From: Pseudomonas vranovensis DSM 16006
GTDB taxonomy: Bacteria; Pseudomonadota; Gammaproteobacteria; Pseudomonadales; Pseudomonadaceae
Length of the DNA stretch: 64,000 nt
Assembly (NCBI RefSeq): GCF_000425805.1
Contig: NZ_AUED01000002.1
Location: forward strand, 1-64,000
Reading direction: 5' to 3'
The position numbers and the translations under genes are program-made. Positions 53,901-61,758 of the stretch are shown here, piece by piece. The notes beneath the pieces are model-generated. The model did no database searches, was not told the DNA's origin, and worked only from the letters and a program-made list of their open reading frames with translations. Numbering within the stretch: position 1 is the stretch's first letter; each line of letters begins with the position of its first letter.

Positions 53901-54661
53901 TGAGCCTGAGCTACCAGCCAAAATTCAGCCTTAAAACTCAGAGCCTGGTGGGTGCCGAAGCGCTGATCCGCTGGAAACACCCACTGCTTGGCGAAGTACC
54001 GCCAGAACACTTCATCGGCCTGGCCGAAGAAAACGGCATGATCCTGCAACTGGGCGACTGGGTACTGGAACAGGCCTGCCGGCAGATGCAGGACTGGAAG
54101 AAAAACTACCTGGCCTTCGGCCCTCTCTCCGTCAACCTCGCCGGCGCTCAACTGCGCCAGACCAGCCTGGTCAAGCGCATCGAACAACTGCTCAAGACTC
54201 ACCACTTGAAAGCCGGCGACCTGCAACTGGAAATCACCGAGAACTTCATCATGAGCCAGGCAGAAGAAGCCCTGGCCATTCTTCACCAACTCAAGCAACT
54301 GGGCGTGCAACTGGCGATAGACGACTTTGGCACCGGCTATTCGTCACTGAGCTACCTCAAGCGCCTGCCCCTGGACATTCTCAAGATCGACCAGTCCTTC
54401 ATCCGCGGGCTGCCGGATGACCCCCATGATGTTGCCATTGCCAGGGCGATTATTGCCCTGGGGCGCAGTATGCAATTGACCATCATTGCCGAAGGTGTGG
54501 AAACCCAGGCCCAGCAACGCTTCCTGGCTGCCGAAGGATGCGAGCAGATCCAGGGCTACATCGTCAGCCTGCCGGTGTCGGCCGAGGAATTTGCCGCAAC
54601 ATTTCTTCGCATAGCACTTTCAGATCTTTCGGATGGCACAGCCAGGAAACCCTCGTTATAA
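50918..54661 (+). CDS. rmcA: PAS-GGDEF-EAL protein with periplasmic solute-binding domain (RmcA-like)
   Basis: 1247 residues. Signal peptide about 1-22; SBP_bac_3 domain about 30-250; membrane helix about 268-290; four PAS domains (about 310-430, 435-555, 560-685, 690-815); GGDEF 886-890 with the inhibitory RxxD (RDID) five residues before it; EAL 1014-1016 (EALIRW) followed by LEITEN, DDFGTGYSS and EGVET. Both cyclic-di-GMP motifs look intact. Matches P. aeruginosa RmcA (PA0575), a redox-linked phosphodiesterase, in architecture and in place between rpoD and the CAU tRNA. Start chosen at MPRLPALLLL; frame opens 44 codons earlier. Confidence 0.93.
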   Translation: MPRLPALLLLLLALWSAAAGALTLTDEEQAWLSAHPQLRVGVDASWPPFEYRDQEGRYQGLAADYIALMQDRLGITFKPVEPSSWTAVLEQARQNKLDVLPGIMSTPERQGFLAFTRPYLDFPIVILAHKGGAQPRNIKDLYGLKIAVVENYAPHELLRTHHPDLNLVAMRNVSSTLQALATDEVDAVVGDLASSIWSLRQLKLEGMYVSGETPYRYQLAMAVPQEQKILVGILDKVMADMSPAEISDIQERWVGKVLDHRTVWYDLLIYGLPAVLLLVTILAAVMRVNRRLSSEISRRVALEQELRSSEYHYRGLVESLSAIAWEADANDFTYNYVSPHAEDLLGYPLSHWLRPGFWRSIIHPDDALWAQAYCDSETAAGRDHSLDYRVICADGRSLWVRDIVSLIEHGHKPVMRGLMIDISETKNAEEALRLSEQKFVSVFQQCPDILLIARLSDGCLLEVNEAFEEQIGLDADSVVGRTTTELNIWGIDGIGPTLLERLQSGSIRNLETLFQRSNGQLFTGLISAGTIELDSTPALVVAVRDISQLKETQEQLRTSEEKFAKAFHASPDGLLLSRQSDGLLIEVNEGFCRLTGFDSHTSLDQTSLDLGMWVDLNERRRLLQMIKKDGFVRDFSCHIRRSDGQIRLCELSARPLPIAGVDCMLTIARDITERHLMQEKLQLAATVFENTAEGVLITDTDQRISAVNRAFSEITGYNEFEALGQTPRLLASGQHDSAFFAAMWHQLTAEGHWQGEIYNRRKNGELYPSWLTISAVRNSDRIITHFVAVFADISSLKHAQAKLDYQAHHDPLTGLPNRTLFENRLQAALTCTQASRRQGAVLFLDLDRFKHINDSLGHPVGDLLLKGIAQRLKEQVRDIDTVARLGGDEFIILLPGLHQPGDASLIANKLLACFSAPFQAGEHEFFTSASIGTSLYPQDGTDVASLIRNADAAMYRSKAKGRNRVECYTRDLTAQASERIALEHELRRAIERNELSLSYQPKFSLKTQSLVGAEALIRWKHPLLGEVPPEHFIGLAEENGMILQLGDWVLEQACRQMQDWKKNYLAFGPLSVNLAGAQLRQTSLVKRIEQLLKTHHLKAGDLQLEITENFIMSQAEEALAILHQLKQLGVQLAIDDFGTGYSSLSYLKRLPLDILKIDQSFIRGLPDDPHDVAIARAIIALGRSMQLTIIAEGVETQAQQRFLAAEGCEQIQGYIVSLPVSAEEFAATFLRIALSDLSDGTARKPSL

Positions 54662-54674
54662 TCCGCGACCACTG

Positions 54675-54751
54675 GGGCCTATAGCTCAGTTGGTTAGAGC
54701 AGAGGACTCATAATCCTTTGGTCCACGGTTCAAGTCCGTGTGGGCCCACCA
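54675..54751 (+). tRNA. tRNA with CAU anticodon, probably tRNA-Ile2 (alternatively tRNA-Met)
   Basis: 77 bases with encoded CCA. Acceptor GGGCCTA/TGGGCCC pairs with one G-T; anticodon stem AGGA/TCCT with loop CTCATAA; T-arm CACGG-TTCAAGT-CCGTG. The TTGGTC variable segment and TTCAAGT T-loop resemble E. coli ileX more than elongator metT (TTCGAAT), so lysidine-modified Ile2 is favoured. tRNAs with CAU are often labelled Met. Confidence 0.93.
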
Positions 54752-54758
54752 AATTAAA

Positions 54759-54783
54759 AACCGCGCTATGCGCGGTTTTTTTT
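54759..54783 (+). terminator. terminator of the tRNA gene
   Basis: AACCGCGC-TAT-GCGCGGTT stem-loop (54759-54777) followed by a run of T to 54783, 7 bp after the tRNA 3' end. Confidence 0.92.
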
Positions 54784-54814
54784 GCCTGTATCAGGGCCAG
54801 GTGCCCGGCTTCTA

Positions 54815-54976
54815 TCAGCGATGCGGGCCCTGGCGCTTGAGCTTTTCCAAGACCCAATCCCCCACAATCAGCGGCACCCATACCAGCGGCACCAGCACCA
54901 GGCTGAGCGCTGCCAGTGCGCTCAGCACGACGGTTTTCACTGATTGAAGAACGCGAACGGCCTTTTCCTGACTCAT
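54815..54976 (-). CDS. small hypothetical single-pass membrane protein
   Basis: 53 residues from MSQEKAVRVLQ, with TGGAG 5 bases upstream. One strong hydrophobic stretch (about 13-37, VVLSALAALSLVLVPLVWVPLIV) and a basic C-terminus. No family recognised. Convergent with the tRNA terminator. Confidence 0.7.
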   Translation of the reverse strand: MSQEKAVRVLQSVKTVVLSALAALSLVLVPLVWVPLIVGDWVLEKLKRQGPHR

Positions 54977-55048
54977 CTCGACTCCAGAGGGTTGGTGCCC
55001 GCACGGCATTCCTTGCGCCGGCAATGTCCAGACTCTAGTTCGATTCCC

Positions 55049-55702
55049 TCAGAAACGCACTCGCAATACGGTGCGCCAGAAGTTCTTCAGTGGCGAAAGG
55101 CGATGTTTGTCCCAGTTGCGCTGCCAGAACGCGTCTTCGTTTCGGACCACGCTTTCGATATCGCTGCCCGTGGCTGAGGCCGCATGCTGGCGAAACAGCA
55201 TCGGGAATGCGCAATGCTGCTTGATCCGCTGCTTGAACACGACATCCACGGGTGTGCCGTCGTAAGGCGTCTGGGCCAGGATCCGGCAGCCTTCGGGTGA
55301 AAGTATGTAGGCGTGAAGCGCTACCACGCGGCCGCGGGCGATGTACGGGAACCAGGTAAGCCAGGTCTTGCCCATGCTGTAGCCCAAGTGCAAGGCCTCG
55401 AACTTGCGCGTGCGAATAAAGCGGTTGATCCAACGGACCGGTGTCGCTTTGAGCTCATAGGCTTTGACGTCATCCTCGAAAATCAGCACGCGCTGCAAGC
55501 CTTGATCCAGTGCCAGTTTCGCCAGCGCCTGGTGCGACTCATAACAACCCTTTACCGGGTCACCGCAGCGTTCGGCCAAGTGAAAGGTCACCGGATTACC
55601 AATCAGGCTGCCAACGGTCTGGCTGAACAGTTTCCGTCTGTCGTGTCGCTCGTTGAGGGAAATGCAATAAACGGCATCTACGTCGAACTCGATCTTGCTC
55701 AC
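55049..55702 (-). CDS. glycosyltransferase family 25 protein (LPS/LOS type)
   Basis: About 217 residues from a GTG at 55702 (AAGGAAG 8 bases upstream; a second GTG at 55705 is equally in frame). DAVYCISLNERHDRR at the start is typical of GT25; the metal-binding EDDV is at about 74-77. Likely transfers a sugar to lipooligosaccharide. The C-terminal half is His/Arg-rich. Stands between the tRNA and the divergent waaZ-like gene. Confidence 0.85.
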   Translation of the reverse strand: MSKIEFDVDAVYCISLNERHDRRKLFSQTVGSLIGNPVTFHLAERCGDPVKGCYESHQALAKLALDQGLQRVLIFEDDVKAYELKATPVRWINRFIRTRKFEALHLGYSMGKTWLTWFPYIARGRVVALHAYILSPEGCRILAQTPYDGTPVDVVFKQRIKQHCAFPMLFRQHAASATGSDIESVVRNEDAFWQRNWDKHRLSPLKNFWRTVLRVRF

Positions 55703-55760
55703 CACGCACTTCCTTTGAACACCAACCGCTCTCCCGTGTGGCATAGCCGAAAAGGTCGCG

Positions 55761-55788
55761 ATTCTACGCGTACCAACTGCCATTACAA
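55761..55788 (-). promoter_or_regulatory. probable promoter of the GT25 gene
   Basis: Minus strand: TTGTAA (55783-55788), 16-base spacer, TAGAAT (55761-55766), 59 bp upstream of the GTG start. The divergent waaZ-like gene is preceded by the AT-rich 55840-55880 with TACAAT at 55863. Confidence 0.5.
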
Positions 55789-55956
55789 AGCCACTAGTCA
55801 GCGCCCTACTGCTTGGCGGAACCGTTTTTATGCGATCGGGGTCAAACTTTTTAACAATTGATTACAATCTAATAAAAAATGGGGCTACTTTTCATGAGGA
55901 CTTTGGCGAGTTCCGAGCCATTGCTTCATCGAAGACGCCTTCTAAGGATTTCAACA

Positions 55957-56751
55957 ATGGGCACCTCTACAGCACCACTGAACGTTGACGCGGGGTTCAC
56001 TGCGCACAACTTCGAGGATTGTCGGAATATCCGCTCAGGTGCAGCCTTTATCATCGCCTCAGGTCAATCTGCGAAGGCCTTTCCGATCGAGGCATTCAGC
56101 GACGTCCCGATGATCACCATGAACGGCGCCATCTCGCTGTTCATGGACACACCTGTAAGACCGTTTTTCTATACCTGCACCGACACTCACTTTTCTATTC
56201 AACAGCCGGAACTGTTTGCCGAGGCTCTGCGGCGCAGTGAGCGGGTTGCGCTCTGGGAGCATCACTTTCGATCCCTTCAGGTCGAGACCAATGCGCAGGT
56301 GTACTTCCTGAAAAAAGCGCCCAAGGCGCACCTGATGGATCTGATGTTCAAGAAAGACCCGGAGCTGATTCGCCACCGCTCCCTCGCAGGCTGTAGCAAG
56401 AAAGCCGGGTTCAGCAAGAACCTGCAGCGCGGCTTTTTCGACGCACGCACAGTGGCTTACCTGGCGTTGCAGATTGCCTATCACGCCGGCTTCAGCAAGG
56501 TGTTCCTGGTAGGTGTCGACCTCAATCAGAACCTGCCCAGGTTCTACGAACATCAGGGTATGGAGCGTTCTCCTTGCGGCCTGGACCAACACTTCGAGTC
56601 ACGCATATTGCCGTCATTCGAATTGGTGGCCTCATCGGTGGTCAACGAGCGATTTGCTGTTTACAACCTCTCCCCCGATTCGCGCATTCCGCGCAGCGTC
56701 ATTCCCTACAAAACCCTGGACGAAGTGAAAGCGCTGATTCACGCCGGCTGA
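55957..56751 (+). CDS. WaaZ-like LPS core protein (Kdo-III transferase family)
   Basis: 264 residues from MGTSTAPLNVDAG (AAGGA 8 bases upstream). Features shared with E. coli WaaZ, as recalled: FIIASGQSAKAFPI, MNGAIS, YTCTDTHF, then RTVAYLALQIAYHAGFSKVFLVGVDL and RFYEH, YNLSPDSRIP near the end. Role in adding an extra Kdo to the LPS core is inferred. Overlaps the AraC-gene stop by 13 bp. Confidence 0.75.
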   Translation: MGTSTAPLNVDAGFTAHNFEDCRNIRSGAAFIIASGQSAKAFPIEAFSDVPMITMNGAISLFMDTPVRPFFYTCTDTHFSIQQPELFAEALRRSERVALWEHHFRSLQVETNAQVYFLKKAPKAHLMDLMFKKDPELIRHRSLAGCSKKAGFSKNLQRGFFDARTVAYLALQIAYHAGFSKVFLVGVDLNQNLPRFYEHQGMERSPCGLDQHFESRILPSFELVASSVVNERFAVYNLSPDSRIPRSVIPYKTLDEVKALIHAG

Positions 56752-57548
56752 GGTGCTGCCAATCGTGAGGCGTAAAGACCGGGTGTCACGCCATAGTGGC
56801 GGGCGAACAACGCGATGAATGCCGAAACCGAGTCGTACCCCAGTTCGTTGGCAAGGGTGGTGATACTCATGCCTTGCGCCAGCAGCGGTAATGCCGCCAG
56901 CAAGCGCAGGCGTTGACGCCACTCGCGAAACGACAGCTGTGTCTGCGCCTGGAACAACCGCACCAGCGTGCGTCGCGAAGCACCGACCCATTGCGCCCAG
57001 TTTTCGATGCTGCGGTTATCTGCAGGATTGGCCTGCAGGGCTTCCGAGATCCTGCGCAAGCGCGGGTCACTCGGCAGGGGCAATCCAAAAGGAGCCTCGG
57101 GCAGTTCGCGCAACTCATCGACCAGCACCTGCAACAGCCGCGCCTGCCGCCCCTGGACGGGATCGTCAGCGGGGAAGTGGCTGGCCTTCTCGATCAATTC
57201 ACGCACCAGCGGCGTCACCTGCATGACGCCGCAGGGGCGCTGGTAGCCGTTGAGCAGCGAGTCTTCCAGGTACAACCCCCGAAATTCGATGGTCTGCCCA
57301 CTGTAGGCGGTGTGCCGGACCCCGGCCGGAATCCACAGCGCGCATTGTGGCGGCAGCAGATAACTGTGGTGTTCGGTCAGCACCTGCATGATGCCTTCGC
57401 TGGCATAGGTGAACTGCACCCAGGGATGGCTGTGCATCTCGACCCGATGGCCTGCGGGAATGGCAAACATGCGTCGGTAGACAGGCCCCGGCAGTTGCTG
57501 GAACTCCGGAACGGGGGGCACTTCCGGGATTTGGCTCGCTTGCGGCAT
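56739..57548 (-). CDS. AraC-family transcriptional regulator with N-terminal cupin
   Basis: 269 residues from MPQASQIPEVPP; AAAGGAG 7 bases upstream. Cupin-like sensor about 25-105 (HSHPW, LLPPQCALWIPAGVRHTAY), then two HTH motifs in the C-terminal 100 residues (ENWAQWVGASRRTLVRLFQAQ and ITTLANELGYDSVSAFIALF). Divergent from panB-like across 86 bp, so panB control is likely. Confidence 0.92.
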   Translation of the reverse strand: MPQASQIPEVPPVPEFQQLPGPVYRRMFAIPAGHRVEMHSHPWVQFTYASEGIMQVLTEHHSYLLPPQCALWIPAGVRHTAYSGQTIEFRGLYLEDSLLNGYQRPCGVMQVTPLVRELIEKASHFPADDPVQGRQARLLQVLVDELRELPEAPFGLPLPSDPRLRRISEALQANPADNRSIENWAQWVGASRRTLVRLFQAQTQLSFREWRQRLRLLAALPLLAQGMSITTLANELGYDSVSAFIALFARHYGVTPGLYASRLAAPQPA

Positions 57549-57634
57549 CGTCTGTCTCCTTTGCTCAAGTGAGCCGACAAAGGCCGATGGTAGCCTGCGC
57601 CCGCACTCATTGAACAACCCCTTTGGAGACCCCC

Positions 57635-58453
57635 ATGAGCAGCCATGTGCAAGCAAACCGTATGAGCATTCCTGCGATCGAGCAGCGTAAAGGTGCCGGC
57701 ACGCTGGTGGTACTGACCGCCTATAGCACCCCCATGGCTCGCTGGGTGGATGCCGTAGCCGATGTGATCATCGTCGGCGACTCGTTGGGCATGGTGCTGT
57801 ATGGGATGCCCAGCACCCTGGGCGTGACCCTGGACATGATGATCGCCCATGGCCAGGCAGTGATGCGGGGTGCGCAACGCGCTTGTGTGGTCGTCGACCT
57901 GCCATTCGGTAGCTACCAGGCGTCGCCCGAGCAGGCGTTCACCAGCGCCTCGCGCGTGCTGCGGGAAACCGGCGCCCAAGGCGTCAAGCTTGAAGGCGGG
58001 GAAGAAATGGCCGAGACCGTGGCCTTCCTGGTACGCCGTGGCATCCCAGTGATGGCCCATGTCGGGCTGATGCCCCAGCAGGTCAACAGCCTGGGCGGTT
58101 TCAAGGCTCAGGGCCGGGATGAGCCCAGCGCCGCCAAGGTTCGCAGGGATGCACTGGCAATGCAGGCCGCGGGCGCTTTCTCGATAGTGCTCGAAGGCAT
58201 CGCCGAGCCCGTGGCACGACAGCTGAGTGAAGCGCTGCGAGTTCCCACCATCGGTATCGGTGCATCTGCTGCCTGCGACGGACAGGTATTAGTGACCGAA
58301 GACCTCCTGGGCCTGTTCAGCGACTACCAGCCGCGCTTCGTCAAACGCTTTGCCGACCTGCAGGGGCAGATTGTCCAGGCACTGGACAGCTACGCCCAGG
58401 CGGTACGCGATGGCAGTTTTCCCGCAGCGCAGCATTGCTTCAAGGCCCACTGA
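57635..58453 (+). CDS. panB: 3-methyl-2-oxobutanoate hydroxymethyltransferase paralogue (PanB-like)
   Basis: 272 residues from [10 protein letters not shown]. Makes ketopantoate from alpha-ketoisovalerate in pantothenate synthesis if the family role holds. Metal-binding Asp in VGDSLGM (about 45-51) and in VDLPFGSY (about 86-93), Glu in KLEGG (about 116-120) and in VLEGIAEP (about 183-190) are intact. The usual LTAYD is LTAYS. No panC beside it, and it is flanked by regulators, which suggests a second copy with a catabolic or condition-specific job. Confidence 0.88.
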   Translation: MSSHVQANRMSIPAIEQRKGAGTLVVLTAYSTPMARWVDAVADVIIVGDSLGMVLYGMPSTLGVTLDMMIAHGQAVMRGAQRACVVVDLPFGSYQASPEQAFTSASRVLRETGAQGVKLEGGEEMAETVAFLVRRGIPVMAHVGLMPQQVNSLGGFKAQGRDEPSAAKVRRDALAMQAAGAFSIVLEGIAEPVARQLSEALRVPTIGIGASAACDGQVLVTEDLLGLFSDYQPRFVKRFADLQGQIVQALDSYAQAVRDGSFPAAQHCFKAH

Positions 58454-58526
58454 CCGCAGGTGCCTTGCTGGACGGTAGCTTGAGTGGATAGGCTATCGCG
58501 CTTATTCCGTGTGCCAGAGAGTGCCC

Positions 58527-58985
58527 ATGTCCGACAGCCGCCCCGTCGCCCTCGATGAAATCGATCGCCAGTTGATCTCGCTGCTGCAGATCAACGCCCG
58601 CGAGAGCGTCGCCATGCTCGCCCGCCAACTGGGCATCGCCCGCACGACCGTCACCTCGCGCCTGGCGCGACTGGAAAAGACCAAAGTCATCAGCGGTTAC
58701 GGCGTGCGCCTGGGCCAGCGCGTGATGGATGGCGGTCTCCAGGCATACGTCGGGATTACCGTGCAGCCGCGCTCGGGCAAGGACGTGGTGCGCCGCCTGA
58801 GCGCCATGGGACAGATCCAGCAACTGTGTGCGGTAAGCGGGGAGTTCGACTACGTTGCCTGGCTGCGCAGCGATTCCCCCGAACAACTGGACCAGTTGCT
58901 TGATCAGATCGGCAGCGTGGAGGGCGTGGAAAAAACCACTACCTCAATCATCCTCAGCAGCAAAGTCGACCGCGGCCACCTATAG
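58527..58985 (+). CDS. Lrp/AsnC-family transcriptional regulator
   Basis: 152 residues from MSDSRPVALDEIDR. N-terminal HTH (LLQINARESVAMLARQLGIARTTVTSRLARLE, about 18-50) and C-terminal RAM ligand domain. Encoded just ahead of davBA in the same direction, so a lysine- or aminovalerate-responsive regulator of that operon is likely. Confidence 0.93.
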   Translation: MSDSRPVALDEIDRQLISLLQINARESVAMLARQLGIARTTVTSRLARLEKTKVISGYGVRLGQRVMDGGLQAYVGITVQPRSGKDVVRRLSAMGQIQQLCAVSGEFDYVAWLRSDSPEQLDQLLDQIGSVEGVEKTTTSIILSSKVDRGHL

Positions 58986-59041
58986 GAGCGGCGGTGCGAC
59001 GTCTCGACTTGCACCGCGAAGCAATATGACAGGCAGAATGC

Positions 59042-59066
59042 GATCGCGGGGCAAGCCCGTTCCTAC
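59042..59066. repeat. single REP half-site 5
   Basis: One arm of the REP (core GCGGGGCAAGCCCGTTCCTA) without its partner. Between the Lrp-type gene and davB. Confidence 0.75.
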
Positions 59067-59070
59067 AGGT

Positions 59071-59124
59071 CGTCTATTTGACTTGCATACTCGTCACATC
59101 GACAAAACATCTATCAAATAGACG
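59071..59124. promoter_or_regulatory. 11-bp inverted repeat upstream of davB, candidate operator
   Basis: Perfect arms CGTCTATTTGA (59071-59081) and TCAAATAGACG (59114-59124), centres 43 bp apart, about four helical turns. 102 bp upstream of davB. Spacing suits a wrapped Lrp-type octamer. A possible TATACT -10 lies at about 59182-59187. Confidence 0.5.
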
Positions 59125-59226
59125 ACACTCTGCATCTTAATTACGTAACCCCCGCCCTCTAAACTGACCACCAGCATTTTCCTATACTCAAGCTCCGCAC
59201 CCCGCGCAGCCCTGGCCAGGTCATCC

Positions 59227-60909
59227 ATGAACAAGAACAATCGCCACCCCGCCGACGGCAAGAAACCCATCACCATTTTCGGCCCGGACTTTCCGTTCGC
59301 CTTTGACGACTGGATCGAGCATCCGGCAGGCCTTGGCAGTGTTCCGACCGAACGCCATGGCGAAGAAGTGGCGATTGTCGGTGCCGGTATCGCCGGCCTG
59401 GTGGCCGCCTACGAGTTGATGAAGCTAGGTCTCAAGCCTGTGGTGTACGAGGCCTCGAAAATGGGCGGACGGCTGCGCTCCCAGGCCTTTGAAGGCACCG
59501 ACGGGATCATTGCCGAACTCGGGGGCATGCGTTTTCCGGTTTCGTCCACGGCGTTCTACCACTATGTGGACAAGCTGGGCCTGGAAACCAAGCCTTTTCC
59601 CAATCCGCTGACCCCGGCATCGGGCAGCACGGTGATCGACCTGGAAGGCCAGACCCACTACGCGGAAAAACTCGCCGACCTGCCCAAGCTGTTCCAGGAA
59701 GTGGCCGATGCCTGGGCCGATGCCCTGGAGGACGGCGCCCGCTTTGGCGATATCCAGCAGGCCATTCGCGACCGCGACGTAGCGCGCCTCAAAGAACGTT
59801 GGAACACCCTGGTCCCGCTGTGGGACGACCGCACCTTCTACGACTTTGTCGCCACCTCAAAGGCCTTCGCCAAGCTCAGTTTCCTGCACCGGGAAGTCTT
59901 CGGCCAGGTCGGCTTTGGCACCGGCGGCTGGGACTCGGACTTCCCTAACTCGATGCTGGAAATTTTCCGCGTGGTGATGACCAATTGCGACGACCACCAG
60001 CACCTGGTGGTGGGTGGCGTCGAGCAGGTCCCGCTGGGCATCTGGCGCCATGTACCCGAGCGCTGCGCTCACTGGCCGGCAGGCACCAGTCTCAGCGCGT
60101 TGCACCGTGGCGCACCGCGCCCCGGGGTCAAGAGCATCGCCCGCGATGCTGACGGGCGACTGGCAGTCACCGACAACTGGGGCGATACCCGCCACTATGC
60201 CGCCGTGCTCACCACCTGCCAGAGCTGGCTGCTGACCACCCAGATCGAGTGTGAGGAATCGCTGTTCTCGCAGAAGATGTGGATGGCCCTTGACCGCACG
60301 CGCTACATGCAGTCGTCGAAGACCTTTGTGATGGTCGACCGACCGTTCTGGAAGGACAAGGACCCAGAAACCGGCCGTGACCTGATGAGCATGACCCTGA
60401 CCGACCGCTTGACCCGCGGCACCTATCTGTTTGACAACGGCGACGACAAGCCGGGGGTGATCTGCCTGTCGTACTCGTGGATGAGCGATGCCCTGAAGAT
60501 GCTCCCGCATCCGGTGGAAAAGCGCGTGAAGCTGGCCCTGGATGCCCTGAAGAAGATCTACCCGAAAGTCGACATCGCCGGGCACATCATTGGCGATCCG
60601 ATCACCGTCTCATGGGAAGCCGACCCGCATTTCCTTGGCGCCTTCAAAGGTGCCCTGCCCGGCCACTACCGCTACAACCAACGCATGTATGCCCACTTCA
60701 TGCAGCAGGACCTGCCCGCCGAGCAACGCGGCATATTCATCGCCGGTGACGACGTGTCCTGGACCCCGGCCTGGGTCGAAGGGGCGGTGCAGACGTCGCT
60801 CAATGCGGTGTGGGGTATCATGACTCACTTCGGGGGGCATACCCATCCGGACAACCCAGGCCCAGGCGACGTGTTCCACGAGATCGGCCCCATCGCCCTG
60901 GCCGACTGA
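59227..60909 (+). CDS. davB: lysine 2-monooxygenase (flavin amine oxidase family)
   Basis: 560 residues. Oxidative decarboxylation of L-lysine to 5-aminopentanamide in the delta-aminovalerate path. FAD-binding VAIVGAGIAGL (48-58; GxGxxG 52-57), GGRLRS and GGMRFP follow, and the C-terminal FAD segment IAGDDVSWTPAWVEGAVQTSL (about 507-527). Same family as tryptophan 2-monooxygenase; the davA neighbour supports lysine. 13 bp before davA. Confidence 0.93.
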   Translation: MNKNNRHPADGKKPITIFGPDFPFAFDDWIEHPAGLGSVPTERHGEEVAIVGAGIAGLVAAYELMKLGLKPVVYEASKMGGRLRSQAFEGTDGIIAELGGMRFPVSSTAFYHYVDKLGLETKPFPNPLTPASGSTVIDLEGQTHYAEKLADLPKLFQEVADAWADALEDGARFGDIQQAIRDRDVARLKERWNTLVPLWDDRTFYDFVATSKAFAKLSFLHREVFGQVGFGTGGWDSDFPNSMLEIFRVVMTNCDDHQHLVVGGVEQVPLGIWRHVPERCAHWPAGTSLSALHRGAPRPGVKSIARDADGRLAVTDNWGDTRHYAAVLTTCQSWLLTTQIECEESLFSQKMWMALDRTRYMQSSKTFVMVDRPFWKDKDPETGRDLMSMTLTDRLTRGTYLFDNGDDKPGVICLSYSWMSDALKMLPHPVEKRVKLALDALKKIYPKVDIAGHIIGDPITVSWEADPHFLGAFKGALPGHYRYNQRMYAHFMQQDLPAEQRGIFIAGDDVSWTPAWVEGAVQTSLNAVWGIMTHFGGHTHPDNPGPGDVFHEIGPIALAD

Positions 60910-60922
60910 CAGGAGAACCACC

Positions 60923-61720
60923 ATGCGCATCGCCCTGTATCAAGGTGCCCCGCAACCACTGGACGTACCGGGTAACCTGGAGCGCCTGCATCAGCAAGCG
61001 CAGCTGGCCGCGTCGCGCGGGGTCGACCTGCTGGTGTGCCCGGAGATGTTCCTTACCGGCTACAACATCGGCAGCGAAGCGGTGGAACGCCTGGCCGAAG
61101 CCGAAGACGGCCCCTCGGCCATGGCGGTGGTAGAGATCGCCCAGAGCAACCGCATCGCCATCGTCTACGGCTACCCCGAGCTTGCCGATGACGGCCAGGT
61201 ATACAACGCCGTGCAACTGGTCGACGCCCACGGCAGCAGCCTGTGCAACTACCGCAAGACTCACCTGTTCGGTGGCCTGGACCGCGCGATGTTCAGTCCC
61301 GGCCCTGACCACTTCCCCGTGGTGGAGTTGAACGGCTGGCGGCTGGGCATGCTGATCTGCTACGACATCGAATTCCCGGAAAATGCCCGTCGCCTGGCCC
61401 TGGCCGGTGCCGAACTGATCCTGGTGCCAACGGCGAACATGGTGCCGTACGACTTCATTGCCCAGGTGACCGTGCGCGCCCGGGCCTACGAGAACCAGTG
61501 CTACCTGGCGTACGCCAACTACTGCGGCGCCGAAGACGAAATCCACTACTGCGGGCAGAGCAGCATCATCGGCCCCGACGGCAGTATCCTGGCCATGGCC
61601 GGTCGCGACAGTACCTTGCTGCAGGCCGACCTTGAGCTGCAACGGGTACACCAAGGCCGTGCCAGCACGCCGTACCTGCACGACCTGCGGCCGGAGCTCT
61701 ACGCGCCGCACCACGGATAA
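60923..61720 (+). CDS. davA: 5-aminopentanamidase (nitrilase superfamily)
   Basis: 265 residues. Hydrolyses 5-aminopentanamide to 5-aminovalerate. Triad E41 (CPEMFLTGY), K112 (YRKTHLF) and C146 (ICYDIEFPE) is complete. GGAGA 6 bases before ATG. Ends 38 bp before pqqF. Confidence 0.94.
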   Translation: MRIALYQGAPQPLDVPGNLERLHQQAQLAASRGVDLLVCPEMFLTGYNIGSEAVERLAEAEDGPSAMAVVEIAQSNRIAIVYGYPELADDGQVYNAVQLVDAHGSSLCNYRKTHLFGGLDRAMFSPGPDHFPVVELNGWRLGMLICYDIEFPENARRLALAGAELILVPTANMVPYDFIAQVTVRARAYENQCYLAYANYCGAEDEIHYCGQSSIIGPDGSILAMAGRDSTLLQADLELQRVHQGRASTPYLHDLRPELYAPHHG

Positions 61721-61758
61721 TCCGCTAGCATGACGGTTCGTGCTGAAACGGAACCGTC

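Noticed and set aside
54675..54751. Elongator tRNA-Met
   Set aside because: Kept as an alternative; variable and T-arm bases look more like the Ile2 type, though only a modification assay or TilS evidence would settle it.
59071..59124. Terminal repeats of a small insertion sequence or MITE
   Set aside because: Only 54 bp, no target duplication flanking the arms; operator is simpler.
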